Source of the DNA: Pseudomonas sp. BBP2017
GTDB taxonomy: Bacteria > Pseudomonadota > Gammaproteobacteria > Pseudomonadales > Pseudomonadaceae
Assembly: GCF_003024385.1 (NCBI RefSeq)
Contig: NZ_PVZN01000027.1
Location: 1-38,120, forward strand
Direction: 5' to 3'
DNA length: 38,120 nucleotides
The notes under the pieces were generated by a model. It did not search any database. It was not told where the DNA came from and was given only the letters and a program-made list of their open reading frames with translations. Position 1 is the first letter of the stretch. Each line of letters starts with the position of its first letter. The position numbers and the translations under genes are program-made. Positions 1 to 8,495 of this stretch are shown here, one piece after another.

Positions 1-193
1 TATCCAGTCAATGTGGTGCCGCTGCTGGCCCCTTCCGCCCTTACGGCGGCCTACTTTTTTCTTGGTGAAAAAAGTAGGCCGCCGTAAGGGCGGAAGGGGC
101 CGGCAGCGGCGCCGCATGGAATGGATAAGCTCCCGTCCGAAGCCCAGCCCAGCCCCAAGGATCATAGTCCCCGGGGATTCCGTGAAAAACCAT
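1..193. repeat. Long palindromic intergenic repeat, copy 1
   Basis: Positions 1-60 and 68-127 form an inverted repeat around a 7-base loop (61-67). The inner 34 bp (27-60 against 68-101) pair perfectly and end in an A/T-rich run at the loop. A conserved flank at about 128-193, read on the minus strand, contains GGGCT units and a GGATCAT-type motif. The same element, including that flank, recurs in the opposite orientation at 37859-37994, so this is a dispersed repeat family and not only a terminator. It lies just downstream of the dioxygenase gene, where its hairpin could also stop transcription. The window starts at or inside the element, so its outer boundary is not seen. Confidence 0.8.
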
Positions 194-212
194 TTTTTTG
201 TCTGCAAGAACC

Positions 213-980
213 TCAGTCGAACCGGTAGATGTCCATCCCCAAGGCCCCCAGGGTGAAGCCCTGATGGACGATCCCGAACTGCTCACCGGCACCCCGGGCA
301 AAATACAACGGCAACAAATGTTCATCGCTCGGATGGCTGCGCACGGCAAACGGCGCCTGCTGCCGGTAATCATGCAGGGCTGGCGTGTCACCTGCCCTCA
401 GTTTTTCGATCATCCAGTCACGAAACGCCAAAGCCCAGGGTTCGATGCTTTCCGGGCCGGCGTGCCAGTCCAGCTCATCGAGGTTGTGGGTGATGCTCCC
501 TGAACCGATCAACAGGATGTCTTGTTCACGCAAGCTGGCAAGCGCAGCACCCACCAACTCCTGTAGTTTTGGACCGAGTTGTGTCGGCAGGGAAACCTGC
601 ACCACCGGAATATCCGCTTTCGGGTACATCAACGACAGTGGCACCCAGGTACCGTGGTCAAAGGGCCGTTGCGGGTCGAGGCGGGCCGGCATACCGGCGG
701 CGCCAAGCAATTCACTCACGTGCTGAGCCAGGGCGGGATCGCCCGGAGCCGGGTAGTGCACGGCATACAGCGCAGCGGGGAAGCCGCCGAAGTCATGCCA
801 GGTGTCCGGCTGAGAGCCACTGGACACCAACAGTTCACGGCTTTCCCAGTGCGCTGATACCACCACGATGGCTTTTGGTCGCTCCAGCTCTGCGGCCAGG
901 CGTTTCAATGCCGGGCCACTGGCGCCCGGCTCCAGGGCGAGCATGGGGGAGCCGTGAGAAATAAACAGGCTGGGCAGCAT
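213..980 (-). CDS. Class III extradiol dioxygenase, LigB/YgiD (4,5-DOPA dioxygenase) family
   Basis: This 255-residue protein belongs to the LigB superfamily of non-haem metal enzymes that open aromatic rings beside a hydroxyl group. It resembles E. coli YgiD, a zinc-dependent DOPA 4,5-dioxygenase, in length and motif order. Four histidines, H9 (FISHGSP), H44 (SAHWES), H165 (GSITHNL) and H221, have nearly the same spacing as the YgiD metal-binding set. There is no signal peptide, so it is cytoplasmic. The ATG at 978-980 directly opens the conserved LPSLFISHG start. It is divergent from tpm, with about 100 bp of A/T-rich DNA between them. The physiological substrate in Pseudomonas cannot be told from sequence. 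Confidence 0.9.
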   Translation of the reverse strand: MLPSLFISHGSPMLALEPGASGPALKRLAAELERPKAIVVVSAHWESRELLVSSGSQPDTWHDFGGFPAALYAVHYPAPGDPALAQHVSELLGAAGMPARLDPQRPFDHGTWVPLSLMYPKADIPVVQVSLPTQLGPKLQELVGAALASLREQDILLIGSGSITHNLDELDWHAGPESIEPWALAFRDWMIEKLRAGDTPALHDYRQQAPFAVRSHPSDEHLLPLYFARGAGEQFGIVHQGFTLGALGMDIYRFD

Positions 981-1083
981 AAGGGCGTTCCTGAGGTTAA
1001 GATGAGCCCATCTTCAGGCAAAATATTGATCTAAATCTAATATAAGTTTTCGCAGTATTTGATCGAATTTATCGAGGTGAGGC

Positions 1084-1740
1084 ATGCAGGCTGAGTTTTG
1101 GCATTCGCGCTGGAAGAACAATCAGATCGGTTTTCATCAGTCCCAGGTCAACGCCTACCTTCAACAGCACTGGCCAGTGCTGGAGGTGCTGGCGGGAACG
1201 CGGGTGCTGGTGCCATTGTGCGGCAAGAGCCAGGACATGCTCTGGTTGGCAGGGCAGGGGCTGCAGGTGCTGGGTGTCGAGCTGTCGGAGCGGGCTGTGG
1301 AGGACTTCTTCACTGAGCATCAACTGCAGCCGCAAGTGACGCAGGACGGTGTATTCAAGGTTTTCCGCTGCGAGAATGTCGAGATCCGCTGTGGTGATTT
1401 CTTCGCCTTGACGGCTGAGGATGTCAGCGGTTGCAGCGCGCTGTATGACCGCGCTGCAGTCATCGCTCTGCCTGGGGAGATGCGCAAGCGCTATGTCGCG
1501 CATCTGCAAGCGATACTACCGGTCACGGCAAAGGGCTTGCTGATCACCCTGGATTACGATCAGGCGAAAATCGACGGGCCACCGTTCGCCGTGGTCGATG
1601 AGGAAGTGCAGGCGCTGTTCGCTGCCTGGCACCCGCTTGAGCTGGCAGCGCACGATGTGCTGGATGACAGCCCGAGATTTCAGCAGGCCGGCGCCAGTCA
1701 TCTGCTGGAACGGGTCTATCGACTGACTCGACTGAAATGA
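1084..1740 (+). CDS. tpm: Thiopurine S-methyltransferase
   Basis: This 218-residue cytoplasmic SAM-dependent methyltransferase is of the TPMT family; bacterial members methylate thiopurines and also tellurite or selenium compounds. The N-terminus (MQAEFWHSRWKNNQIGFHQ) is the family signature. The SAM-binding region around residues 38-65 reads VLVPLCGKSQDMLWLAGQG and then GVELSERA. Length matches bacterial TPMT. A good ribosome-binding sequence (GAGGTGAGG) precedes the ATG. The gene ends at a strong bidirectional terminator shared with htpX. An extra GAGG-supported start was not seen upstream. Confidence 0.95.
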   Translation: MQAEFWHSRWKNNQIGFHQSQVNAYLQQHWPVLEVLAGTRVLVPLCGKSQDMLWLAGQGLQVLGVELSERAVEDFFTEHQLQPQVTQDGVFKVFRCENVEIRCGDFFALTAEDVSGCSALYDRAAVIALPGEMRKRYVAHLQAILPVTAKGLLITLDYDQAKIDGPPFAVVDEEVQALFAAWHPLELAAHDVLDDSPRFQQAGASHLLERVYRLTRLK

Positions 1741-1770
1741 AAAGGGCGACCCACGGGTCGCCCTTTTTTC
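1738..1770. terminator. Bidirectional rho-independent terminator between tpm and htpX
   Basis: Stem arms at 1741-1752 and 1755-1766 are perfectly complementary (AAAGGGCGACCC with its reverse complement). T-runs follow in both directions. It sits between the convergent tpm and htpX genes and can serve both. Confidence 0.9.
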
Positions 1771-1782
1771 TTGCTTTGTCCC

Positions 1783-2670
1783 TTAGCCGCGACGGCGCAG
1801 GGCTTCGATGCGATCTTCCAGCGGTGGGTGGCTCATCAGCAGGCCAGCCAGGCCCTGCTTGAGGCCGCCGTTGATACCGAAGGCGTTCAGGGTGTCGGGC
1901 ATGTGCACTGGCACGCCTTGTTCCGAGCGCAGGCGCTGCAGGGCGCCGATCATCGCACTGGTACCGGCCAGGCGGGCACCGGCTTCGTCGGCGCGGTATT
2001 CGCGTTTACGCGAGAACCACATGACGATCATGCTGGCCAGAATGCCCAGCACCAGTTCGGCGACGATGGTTGCGATGTAGTAAGCGATGCCCTGGCCTTC
2101 TTCGTTCTTGAAGATCACTTTGTCGACAAAGTTGCCGATGATACGAGCGAAGAACATCACGAAGGTGTTGACCACGCCCTGAACCAGCGCGAGGGTGACC
2201 ATGTCACCGTTGGCGACGTGACCGATCTCGTGAGCCAGCACGGCGCGTACTTCATCGGGCGAGAAGCGCTCCAGCAGGCCCTGGCTTACCGCAACCAGCG
2301 CGTCGTTGCGGTTCCAGCCGGTGGCGAAGGCGTTGGCCTCGTAGGCCGGGAAGATACCCACTTCCGGCATCTTGATGCCGGCTTCGCGGGACAGCTCTTC
2401 AACGGTCTGCAAAAGCCACTGTTCGTGGCGGGTGCGCGGCTGGCTGATGATCTGCGTGCCGGTGCTCATTTTCGCCATCCATTTGGAGATGAACAGCGAA
2501 ATCAGCGAACCGGCAAAGCCGAACACGGCGCAGAAAATCAGCAGCTGGTCGAGCTTGAGGTCAACCCCGTTTGCCGCCATGAACCCATTGAAGCCGAACA
2601 GGCTCAGGGTAATGCTGGCAATCAGCACAACCGCAAGGTTGGTGGCTACAAACAGTAAGATGCGCATCAT
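1783..2670 (-). CDS. htpX: Membrane zinc metalloprotease HtpX
   Basis: This 295-residue M48-family protease of the inner membrane degrades misfolded membrane proteins, in parallel with FtsH. Two N-terminal hydrophobic segments (about residues 4-25 and 38-60) are followed by the catalytic HEIGH motif with H147, E148 and H151. Two more hydrophobic segments follow at about 155-215. A downstream conserved glutamate lies in the REYRADEAGA region. Length and N-terminus (MMRILLF) fit Pseudomonas HtpX. An AGGAGA ribosome-binding site lies upstream of two adjacent ATGs, at 2670 and 2667. In E. coli htpX is stress-induced; here I see a sigma70-like promoter but no clear sigma32 site. Confidence 0.97.
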   Translation of the reverse strand: MMRILLFVATNLAVVLIASITLSLFGFNGFMAANGVDLKLDQLLIFCAVFGFAGSLISLFISKWMAKMSTGTQIISQPRTRHEQWLLQTVEELSREAGIKMPEVGIFPAYEANAFATGWNRNDALVAVSQGLLERFSPDEVRAVLAHEIGHVANGDMVTLALVQGVVNTFVMFFARIIGNFVDKVIFKNEEGQGIAYYIATIVAELVLGILASMIVMWFSRKREYRADEAGARLAGTSAMIGALQRLRSEQGVPVHMPDTLNAFGINGGLKQGLAGLLMSHPPLEDRIEALRRRG

Positions 2671-2715
2671 GGTTGTTACGTTCTCCTGACGGATAAAAAT
2701 GTCACGTATGCGGGG

Positions 2716-2744
2716 TATATAAGGTGTGGGCTTCAGTGATTCAA
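2716..2744 (-). promoter_or_regulatory. Putative sigma70 promoter of htpX
   Basis: On the minus strand a TTGAAT -35 box (2744-2739) and a TATATA -10 box (2721-2716) are separated by 17 bp, about 45 bp before the htpX start. The match to the consensus is good but it has not been tested. No convincing heat-shock sigma32 -10 (CCCCAT type) is correctly spaced. Confidence 0.55.
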
Positions 2745-2848
2745 CCGGGCGACTATTTCAAACTGTGTACTTCTCTGTATTACAGTCGAATTCCGTCATC
2801 CCGCACGCCAGAGCGCCAGGGCTTACAGAGGGGGAAATTATTCTGTAG

Positions 2849-2874
2849 GGCCTGCGCCGGGAGTGACGCAGGCC
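2849..2874 (-). terminator. Possible weak terminator or hairpin after alaA
   Basis: GGCCTGCG (2849-2856) pairs with CGCAGGCC (2867-2874) across a 10-base loop, just after the alaA stop codon. There is no immediate T-run on the minus strand, so termination would be weak. It may only be an mRNA-stabilising hairpin. Confidence 0.4.
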
Positions 2875-2892
2875 TTGGCAAAAGCCTGTAGG

Positions 2893-4104
2893 TTACTGCT
2901 GATAGGTCTTCAGGAAGTTTCCGATGCGGCCAATGGCTTGCTCCAGATCGTCGACCCGCGGCAAGGTGACCACACGGAAGTGATCCGGCCACGGCCAGTT
3001 GAAGGCGGTGCCCTGAACGATCAGCAGCTTTTCCGAGAGCAGCAGGTCAAGCACGAACTTTTCATCGTTATGGATCGGGCAGATCTTCGGGTCGATCCGC
3101 GGGAAGGCGTAGAGCGCGCCCATGGGCTTGACGCAGCTGACACCGGGAATGTCGTTGAGCAGCTCCCAGGTACGGTTGCGCTGTTCAAGCAGGCGGCCAG
3201 GTGGCAGGACCAGGTCATTGATGCTCTGGTAGCCGCCCAGGGCGGTCTGGATCGCATGCTGGCTCGGTACGTTGGCGCACAGGCGCATGTTGGCCAGCAT
3301 GTCGATGCCTTCGATATAGCTCTGGGCGTGGTGCTTGGGCCCGGAGATGATCAGCCAGCCGGAACGGAAACCCGCCACCCGGTAGGATTTGGACAGGCCG
3401 TTGAAAGTCAGGCAGAGCAGGTCCGGGGCCAGCGACGCGGTGCTGATGTGCACGGCTTCGTCGTAGAGGATCTTGTCGTAGATCTCATCGGAGAACACCA
3501 CCAGGTTGTGCTGGCGTGCCAGTTCCAGCATGCCCAGCAGCAGTTCACGCGAGTACACCGCCCCGGTCGGGTTGTTCGGGTTGATGATCACCAGCGCTTT
3601 GGTGTTGGCGGTGATCTTGGCCTTGATGTCGTCAAGGTCCGGGAACCAGTCGGCCTGCTCGTCGCACAGGTAGTGCACCGGATTGCCGCCAGCCAGGCTC
3701 ACCGCGGCGGTCCACAGCGGGTAGTCCGGCGCCGGGATCAGCACTTCGTCGCCATTGTTGAGCAGTGCCTGCATCGACATCACGATCAGCTCGGAGACGC
3801 CGTTGCCCAGGTAGATGTCTTCGATGCCGACACCTTCGATCTGCTTCTGCTGGCAGTACTGCATGACCGCTTTACGCGCGCTGAACAGGCCCTTGGAGTC
3901 ACTGTAGCCCTGGGCGGTCGGCAGGTTGCGGATCACGTCCTGGAGGATTTCGTCCGGCGCCTCGAAACCAAAAGGCGCCGGGTTGCCGATGTTCAGCTTG
4001 AGGATGCGATGGCCTTCCTCTTCCAGGCGTTTGGCGTGCTTGAGCACTGGGCCGCGAATGTCATAGCAGACATTGGCGAGCTTGTTCGATTTGCTGACCT
4101 GCAT
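2893..4104 (-). CDS. alaA: PLP-dependent alanine/glutamate aminotransferase, AlaA type
   Basis: This 403-residue class I/II aminotransferase is close to E. coli AlaA, which makes alanine from pyruvate and glutamate in the cytoplasm. The start at 4104 (MQVSKSNKLANVCYDIRGP) matches the AlaA N-terminus. The reading frame runs open 33 codons further upstream, but that extension lacks family character. Visible motifs are NIGNPAPFGF near the N-terminus, NPNNPTG in the PLP region, DEIYDKILYD, and GLSKSYRVAGFRSGW, in which K239 is the expected Schiff-base lysine. It is divergent from msrB across about 165 bp. The assignment as AlaA over another aminotransferase is likely from motif identity but not proven. 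Confidence 0.92.
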   Translation of the reverse strand: MQVSKSNKLANVCYDIRGPVLKHAKRLEEEGHRILKLNIGNPAPFGFEAPDEILQDVIRNLPTAQGYSDSKGLFSARKAVMQYCQQKQIEGVGIEDIYLGNGVSELIVMSMQALLNNGDEVLIPAPDYPLWTAAVSLAGGNPVHYLCDEQADWFPDLDDIKAKITANTKALVIINPNNPTGAVYSRELLLGMLELARQHNLVVFSDEIYDKILYDEAVHISTASLAPDLLCLTFNGLSKSYRVAGFRSGWLIISGPKHHAQSYIEGIDMLANMRLCANVPSQHAIQTALGGYQSINDLVLPPGRLLEQRNRTWELLNDIPGVSCVKPMGALYAFPRIDPKICPIHNDEKFVLDLLLSEKLLIVQGTAFNWPWPDHFRVVTLPRVDDLEQAIGRIGNFLKTYQQ

Positions 4105-4271
4105 GATGTGATCCCGATTAGAAAAGATCGCCGCGCACTGCGCTGTGAAATCGTTTGAAAAGCGTGTAACGCGGGTGCCAGACTGATGTCTGATGAGGCG
4201 CAATAATATACGTGCCGACCGCGTTGTGGAAAAGACGCAACGCGGGGTTTTTAGTCTGCCGAGGCCTGCAC

Positions 4272-4667
4272 ATGGAAAAGATAGAGAAAACCCTGGACGA
4301 ATGGCGCGCCATGCTCGACCCCGAACAGTACAACGTCTGCCGCCTGAAGGGTACCGAGCGGCCGTTCAGCGGCAAGTACAACAGCACCAAGGCTGACGGT
4401 GTCTATCACTGTATCTGCTGCAATGCGCCGTTATTCGATTCGAAGGCCAAGTTCGACTCCGGCTGCGGCTGGCCGAGCTTCTACGAGCCGATCGAGGACC
4501 GTGCGATGGTCGAGATTCGCGACACCTCCCACGGCATGATCCGCACCGAAGTCACCTGCGCCCACTGCGATGCCCATCTGGGGCACGTGTTCCCTGACGG
4601 TCCGCCGCCGACCGGGCTACGCTATTGCATCAACTCGGTCTGCCTGGACCTGGTTCCACGCCAATAG
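4272..4667 (+). CDS. msrB: Peptide-methionine (R)-S-oxide reductase
   Basis: This 131-residue cytoplasmic enzyme reduces the R form of methionine sulfoxide in proteins, repairing oxidative damage with thioredoxin as reductant. The zinc site is visible as C47/C50 and C96/C99 (CAHC). The catalytic cysteine is C119 in RYCINS, and C65 (SGCGWPSF) is the likely recycling cysteine. The start at 4272 has GAGG seven bases upstream. An in-frame start at 4212 would add 20 residues lacking family similarity, so I rejected it. The stop is 13 bp before gpx and the two are surely co-transcribed, forming an oxidative-damage pair. Confidence 0.97.
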   Translation: MEKIEKTLDEWRAMLDPEQYNVCRLKGTERPFSGKYNSTKADGVYHCICCNAPLFDSKAKFDSGCGWPSFYEPIEDRAMVEIRDTSHGMIRTEVTCAHCDAHLGHVFPDGPPPTGLRYCINSVCLDLVPRQ

Positions 4668-4680
4668 AGGAGAACGGGTC

Positions 4681-5166
4681 ATGGCCGACGCGCTGCTGAA
4701 CATTCCCTGCGTCACCCTGAGTGGTGAGCAGAAGGTCCTGGGCGATTTCCAGGGCAAGGTACTGTTGGTGGTCAATACCGCCAGCCAATGTGGTTTCACC
4801 CCGCAATACAAGGGCCTTGAGCAGCTCTGGCAGCGTTACCGCGAGCGCGGCCTGGTGGTGCTCGGCTTTCCGTGCAACCAGTTCGGCAAGCAGGAGCCGG
4901 GCGATGCACGGGAAATCGCCCAGTTCTGTGAAACCAACTTCGGTGTCAGCTTCCCGCTGTTTGGCAAGATCGAGGTCAATGGCGACGGCGCCCACCCCTT
5001 GTTCGTCGAACTGAAAAAGCGTGCACCCGGCCTGCTCGGTTCGCAAAAGATCAAATGGAATTTCACCAAGTTCCTCGTCGATCCGGCCAGCGGCAAAGTC
5101 ACCCGCTATGCGCCGAGTACCAAGCCCGAGGCGCTGGCCGCGTCGATCGAGAAGCTGCTCAGGTAG
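4681..5166 (+). CDS. gpx: Glutathione peroxidase family thiol peroxidase
   Basis: This 161-residue protein of the GPx/BtuE family reduces hydrogen peroxide and organic hydroperoxides using a cysteine. The peroxidatic residue is C37 in NTASQCGFT; no selenocysteine codon is used. The family motifs FPCNQFGKQEPG and IKWNFTKFLVD supply the catalytic Gln and Trp. The ATG at 4681 has AGAGGAGAA upstream. The gene follows msrB in the same transcription unit. Its last 8 bases overlap the end of the convergent sensor kinase gene. In P. aeruginosa the equivalent gene is followed by the MarR-type regulator ospR, which is not present here. Confidence 0.96.
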   Translation: MADALLNIPCVTLSGEQKVLGDFQGKVLLVVNTASQCGFTPQYKGLEQLWQRYRERGLVVLGFPCNQFGKQEPGDAREIAQFCETNFGVSFPLFGKIEVNGDGAHPLFVELKKRAPGLLGSQKIKWNFTKFLVDPASGKVTRYAPSTKPEALAASIEKLLR

Positions 5167-7477
5167 TCGTCAGCGGCACCCAGTGATCGATCAGGCCCAA
5201 TAGCTCCTCGCGACGGAAGGGCTTGGCCAGGTAGTCGTTCATGCCGGCCGCCCGGCAGCGTTCACGCTCTTCGGGCATGGCGTTAGCGGTCAGGGCAACG
5301 ATAGGCAGGTCCGGCCAGCGTCCGCTCTGACGGATTCTGCGGCTGGCTTCATAACCGTCCATGACCGGCATGTTGCAATCCATCAGCACCAGGTCGAAGG
5401 GCGTGTGCTCCAGCAGCTGAAGGGCTTCTGCGCCATGGGTGGCGATGCTTACGTCGCAACCGAGCTTGGCCAGCATGCCCTTGGCCACCAGCTGGTTCAC
5501 CGGGTTGTCTTCCACCAGCAGAATGTGTGCACGGCGTTGACTGTGCAGGGCACCCTGGAGTGCGTTGGGGTTGCTGCTGTCGGCGCCGTGCAGCGTGCGC
5601 CGCAGGGCCTGGTACAGGGCATTGCGCGCCAGTGGCCGGGCTTGCTGTTGCAAGGGGGCCAGATGCACGGCCTGTTCACCCGGAAGAAAGTTGCCATAGG
5701 CGGTCACCAGCAGGATCGGCGCCTGAACCTGAGGGCGCAGCGTGAACAGGTTGTCCAGGTCGTCGGTGATCAACAGATCAGGGCTGGCGTCACATAGCTC
5801 GTCAGGGTGGTCGTAACGTCGGTAGTCCAGCCCCCAGCCAGGCAGCAGGGTTTGCAACAGCTCGGCCAGGCCGCTGCTGGCGTTGCTCAGGGCGGCGACG
5901 CGGCCGTGCAGGCGTTGTGCGGGTACTGCCGGGGAGTGACAGGGCAGGGGCAGCTCGGCGCTGAACTGGCTGCCGAAGCCGGCTTGCGAGCTGATACTCA
6001 GGCGTCCCAGCATGGCCTCGCAAAGGTTGTTGGTCAGTGTCAGCCCCAGGCCGGTACCGCCATATTGGCGGGTTATCCCGGCACCGGCCTGGATGAACGG
6101 CTGAAAAATCCGCGTCTGGGCTTCATGGGGGATGCCAATGCCAGTGTCGCAGACATCCAGGCGCACGCCGCCACTGTAGGCGCTCAGGCGCACATCGACG
6201 CGGCCAAAGCGGGTGAACTTGAGGGCATTGGACAGCAGGTTGCTGACGATCTGGCGTACGCGGGTAGGGTCGCCGAGGACCATGGCGGGAAACTGCGGGT
6301 CGATCAGGCAGGTCAGCTCGACACTCGGCGCGGCGTTCTGTGACAGCAGGTTGGCAGTGTCTTCGACCAGGGCGCCAAGGTCGAACGGGATACGTTCCAG
6401 CTCCAGTTGACCGGCGTCGAACTTGGACAAGTCGAGGATGTCGTTGAGCAGCTCCACCAGCACCTTGCCCGAGTCGTGGGCAATCGACAGCTGCTGGCGC
6501 TGCTCGGCATTGAGCGGACTGTCCAGAGACAGGGCGATCATCCCCAGCAAGCCATTGAGTGGCGTACGGATTTCATGGCTCATGTTGGCCAGAAAGGCTG
6601 CCCGTGCCTGGGCCATGTCCAGGGCCCGGCGCCGTGCATCTTCCAGTTCCCGGTTGGATTGGCTCAGGCGCGTGTTGCTGGCCTTGAGCTCAGTGGTGCG
6701 TGCCGAGACGATGTCTTCCAGTTCGTTGAGGTATTCGGTCAGGCGGTTTTCGGCGCTGCGCCGTTGCTGGATTTCGGTAGCCATGCTGACGAACTGCTGA
6801 TTGGCGACTTTCACCAGCACGCCGATTTCATCGAGCTCATGGCCGGGCGGGAACGACAACTTCGACTGTTGCGGTTGGCGCGAGTCACGATTGGCCAGGG
6901 CACTGATCACCCGCACCAGCGGCTTGGTCAGCATGAAATAGAACAGCGCCAGAAGGATGCCGGTAAGGATCAGGCTGCGGATGAAACCGTTGAGCAGGGT
7001 GACTTCGGCACGCTTGAGAAAGTGGCTGCCGAAGGCAAAGGTGTCGACCTCCAGGTACAGGGTGCCGAGGGGCTCGTCGGGCATCTGGCTGAGAAACAGC
7101 GGGTCCTGGAATTGGCGGCTTTCACCGAACAGGAAGTCGCTGATCAAGCGATAACTGCTTTGTTCCCGTGGTCGCTGCACGTCCGCCAGCACCGTATCGT
7201 TGTTGTCGACCAGCCAGGCCCGGGTGATCGCCGGCGATTGCAGCAAGCCTCCGGTGAGCTCCAGTGCCAGTTCCGAGTCGATGTTGTAAGCGATCCGGGC
7301 GGCCGGGTTGTGACTGATTTGCAGCAGTGCCTGCATCTCGCGGTTGATGGAGGCGTCTTCACTGGCATAATCGATACCGATCTGGATGAGACTGAGCAAT
7401 GTACCCAGGATGAAGCCGACCAGGACCGTCAGCCGGGCTTGCTTGTAGGACAGGCGATTGGTGAACTTGATATCCAT
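5159..7477 (-). CDS. sagS: Hybrid sensor histidine kinase, SagS ortholog
   Basis: The predicted 772-residue inner-membrane protein has one transmembrane segment at about 20-42, a periplasmic sensory region to about 163, a second transmembrane segment at about 164-186 and a HAMP-like linker. A coiled coil (about 240-290), a HisKA domain with phospho-acceptor H301 (MSHEIRTPLNG), an HATPase domain (GTGLGLTL) and a C-terminal receiver with D700 (LMDCNMPVMDGYEA) follow. I call it SagS from this architecture and its position beside the tpm-htpX-alaA-msrB-gpx block. In P. aeruginosa SagS controls the switch to surface growth and biofilm tolerance. The ATG at 7477 begins MDIKFTNRL; an upstream in-frame start at 7519 is less likely. 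Its end overlaps gpx by 8 bp. Confidence 0.88.
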   Translation of the reverse strand: MDIKFTNRLSYKQARLTVLVGFILGTLLSLIQIGIDYASEDASINREMQALLQISHNPAARIAYNIDSELALELTGGLLQSPAITRAWLVDNNDTVLADVQRPREQSSYRLISDFLFGESRQFQDPLFLSQMPDEPLGTLYLEVDTFAFGSHFLKRAEVTLLNGFIRSLILTGILLALFYFMLTKPLVRVISALANRDSRQPQQSKLSFPPGHELDEIGVLVKVANQQFVSMATEIQQRRSAENRLTEYLNELEDIVSARTTELKASNTRLSQSNRELEDARRRALDMAQARAAFLANMSHEIRTPLNGLLGMIALSLDSPLNAEQRQQLSIAHDSGKVLVELLNDILDLSKFDAGQLELERIPFDLGALVEDTANLLSQNAAPSVELTCLIDPQFPAMVLGDPTRVRQIVSNLLSNALKFTRFGRVDVRLSAYSGGVRLDVCDTGIGIPHEAQTRIFQPFIQAGAGITRQYGGTGLGLTLTNNLCEAMLGRLSISSQAGFGSQFSAELPLPCHSPAVPAQRLHGRVAALSNASSGLAELLQTLLPGWGLDYRRYDHPDELCDASPDLLITDDLDNLFTLRPQVQAPILLVTAYGNFLPGEQAVHLAPLQQQARPLARNALYQALRRTLHGADSSNPNALQGALHSQRRAHILLVEDNPVNQLVAKGMLAKLGCDVSIATHGAEALQLLEHTPFDLVLMDCNMPVMDGYEASRRIRQSGRWPDLPIVALTANAMPEERERCRAAGMNDYLAKPFRREELLGLIDHWVPLTTT

Positions 7478-7601
7478 GAGCCCCGGGCCAGTTTCACATT
7501 CCGTGCGCTGCGCAAGCATAGCCGATCAGCCCCGGCTGCTGGCACGCCCTGTCACACATTCAGCAGTGCCGTTGTCCTTGAACCTGTCTTGAGGAACCGT
7601 T

Positions 7602-8495
7602 GTGGACTCTCGTTTGAATGCTTTTCTTGAGCGTGCCGAAACCGTGCTCGCCCGCCTCGAACCGTTGTTGCCGGCACCACGCCCGCAGATCGACTGGAAT
7701 CACTGCCTGGCCGCGCGCTGGCTGCGTGATGGCCGCAGCGGCTTTCTGTTGCCGCTGGAGGTCAGCCTCGACATGCGCCTGTCGGACCTGATCGGGGTTG
7801 ACCTGCAGCGCGAGCAATTGGGGCGAAACACGCGCCAGTTTCTCGATGGCATGCCCGCCAACCACGCGCTGCTCTGGGGCTCGCGCGGCACTGGCAAGTC
7901 TTCATTGGTGCGCGCGCTGCTGGCCGAGTACGCCAAGGCCGGGCTGCGCCTGATTGAAATCGAACGTGATCACTTGGCCGACCTGCCGCGTGTGGTCGAG
8001 CAACTGAGCAGGCTACCCCAGCGGTTCGTGCTGTTTTGCGACGACCTCTCGTTCGAAGCCGGGGAGGGCGACTACCGGGTACTCAAGAGCGTGCTCGATG
8101 GCTCGCTGGAGCAGGCGCCGGACAACGTGTTGTTGTATGCCACCTCGAACCGCCGGCACCTGGTGCCGGAGAAGCAGAGCGACAACGAAAACTGGAAAAT
8201 GGTCGATGGCGAACTGCATCCCAACGAGGCGGTCGAGGACAAGATCGCCTTGTCCGATCGTTTCGGCCTTTGGCTGTCGTTTTATCCCTTCACCCAAGAG
8301 CACTTCCTCAATGTGGTCGAGCACTGGATCGGTCAGTTGGCCGGCTCGGCCGGGCTGACCTGGCAGAGAGATGAAGCGCTGGACATCCTCGCCGTGCGCT
8401 GGGCCACCGGGCGCGGCAACCGTAATGGCCGTTGTGCCTATCAGTTCGCCCGGTACTGGGTCGGACTGCAACTGTTGGAGCAAAAACATGATTGA
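7602..8495 (+). CDS. DUF815-family AAA-type ATP-binding protein
   Basis: This 297-residue predicted cytoplasmic P-loop ATPase has Walker A at residues 93-100 (GSRGTGKS) and a Walker B-like FVLFCDDLSFE. A TSNRRHL sensor-1-like stretch and a large C-terminal segment follow, as in the DUF815 family. The function of this family is not established. The start is a GTG at 7602 with GAGG eight bases upstream. Its last 8 bases overlap the next gene, so the two are translationally coupled. Divergent from sagS. Confidence 0.85.
   Translation: MDSRLNAFLERAETVLARLEPLLPAPRPQIDWNHCLAARWLRDGRSGFLLPLEVSLDMRLSDLIGVDLQREQLGRNTRQFLDGMPANHALLWGSRGTGKSSLVRALLAEYAKAGLRLIEIERDHLADLPRVVEQLSRLPQRFVLFCDDLSFEAGEGDYRVLKSVLDGSLEQAPDNVLLYATSNRRHLVPEKQSDNENWKMVDGELHPNEAVEDKIALSDRFGLWLSFYPFTQEHFLNVVEHWIGQLAGSAGLTWQRDEALDILAVRWATGRGNRNGRCAYQFARYWVGLQLLEQKHD

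Noticed and set aside
2863..4158. A 431-codon plus-strand open frame opposite alaA
   Set aside because: Antisense shadow with His/Val/Asp-rich composition. The aminotransferase motifs on the minus strand are decisive.
6407..7630. A 407-codon plus-strand open frame opposite the sensor kinase
   Set aside because: Antisense shadow of a clearly conserved hybrid kinase, with no family features.
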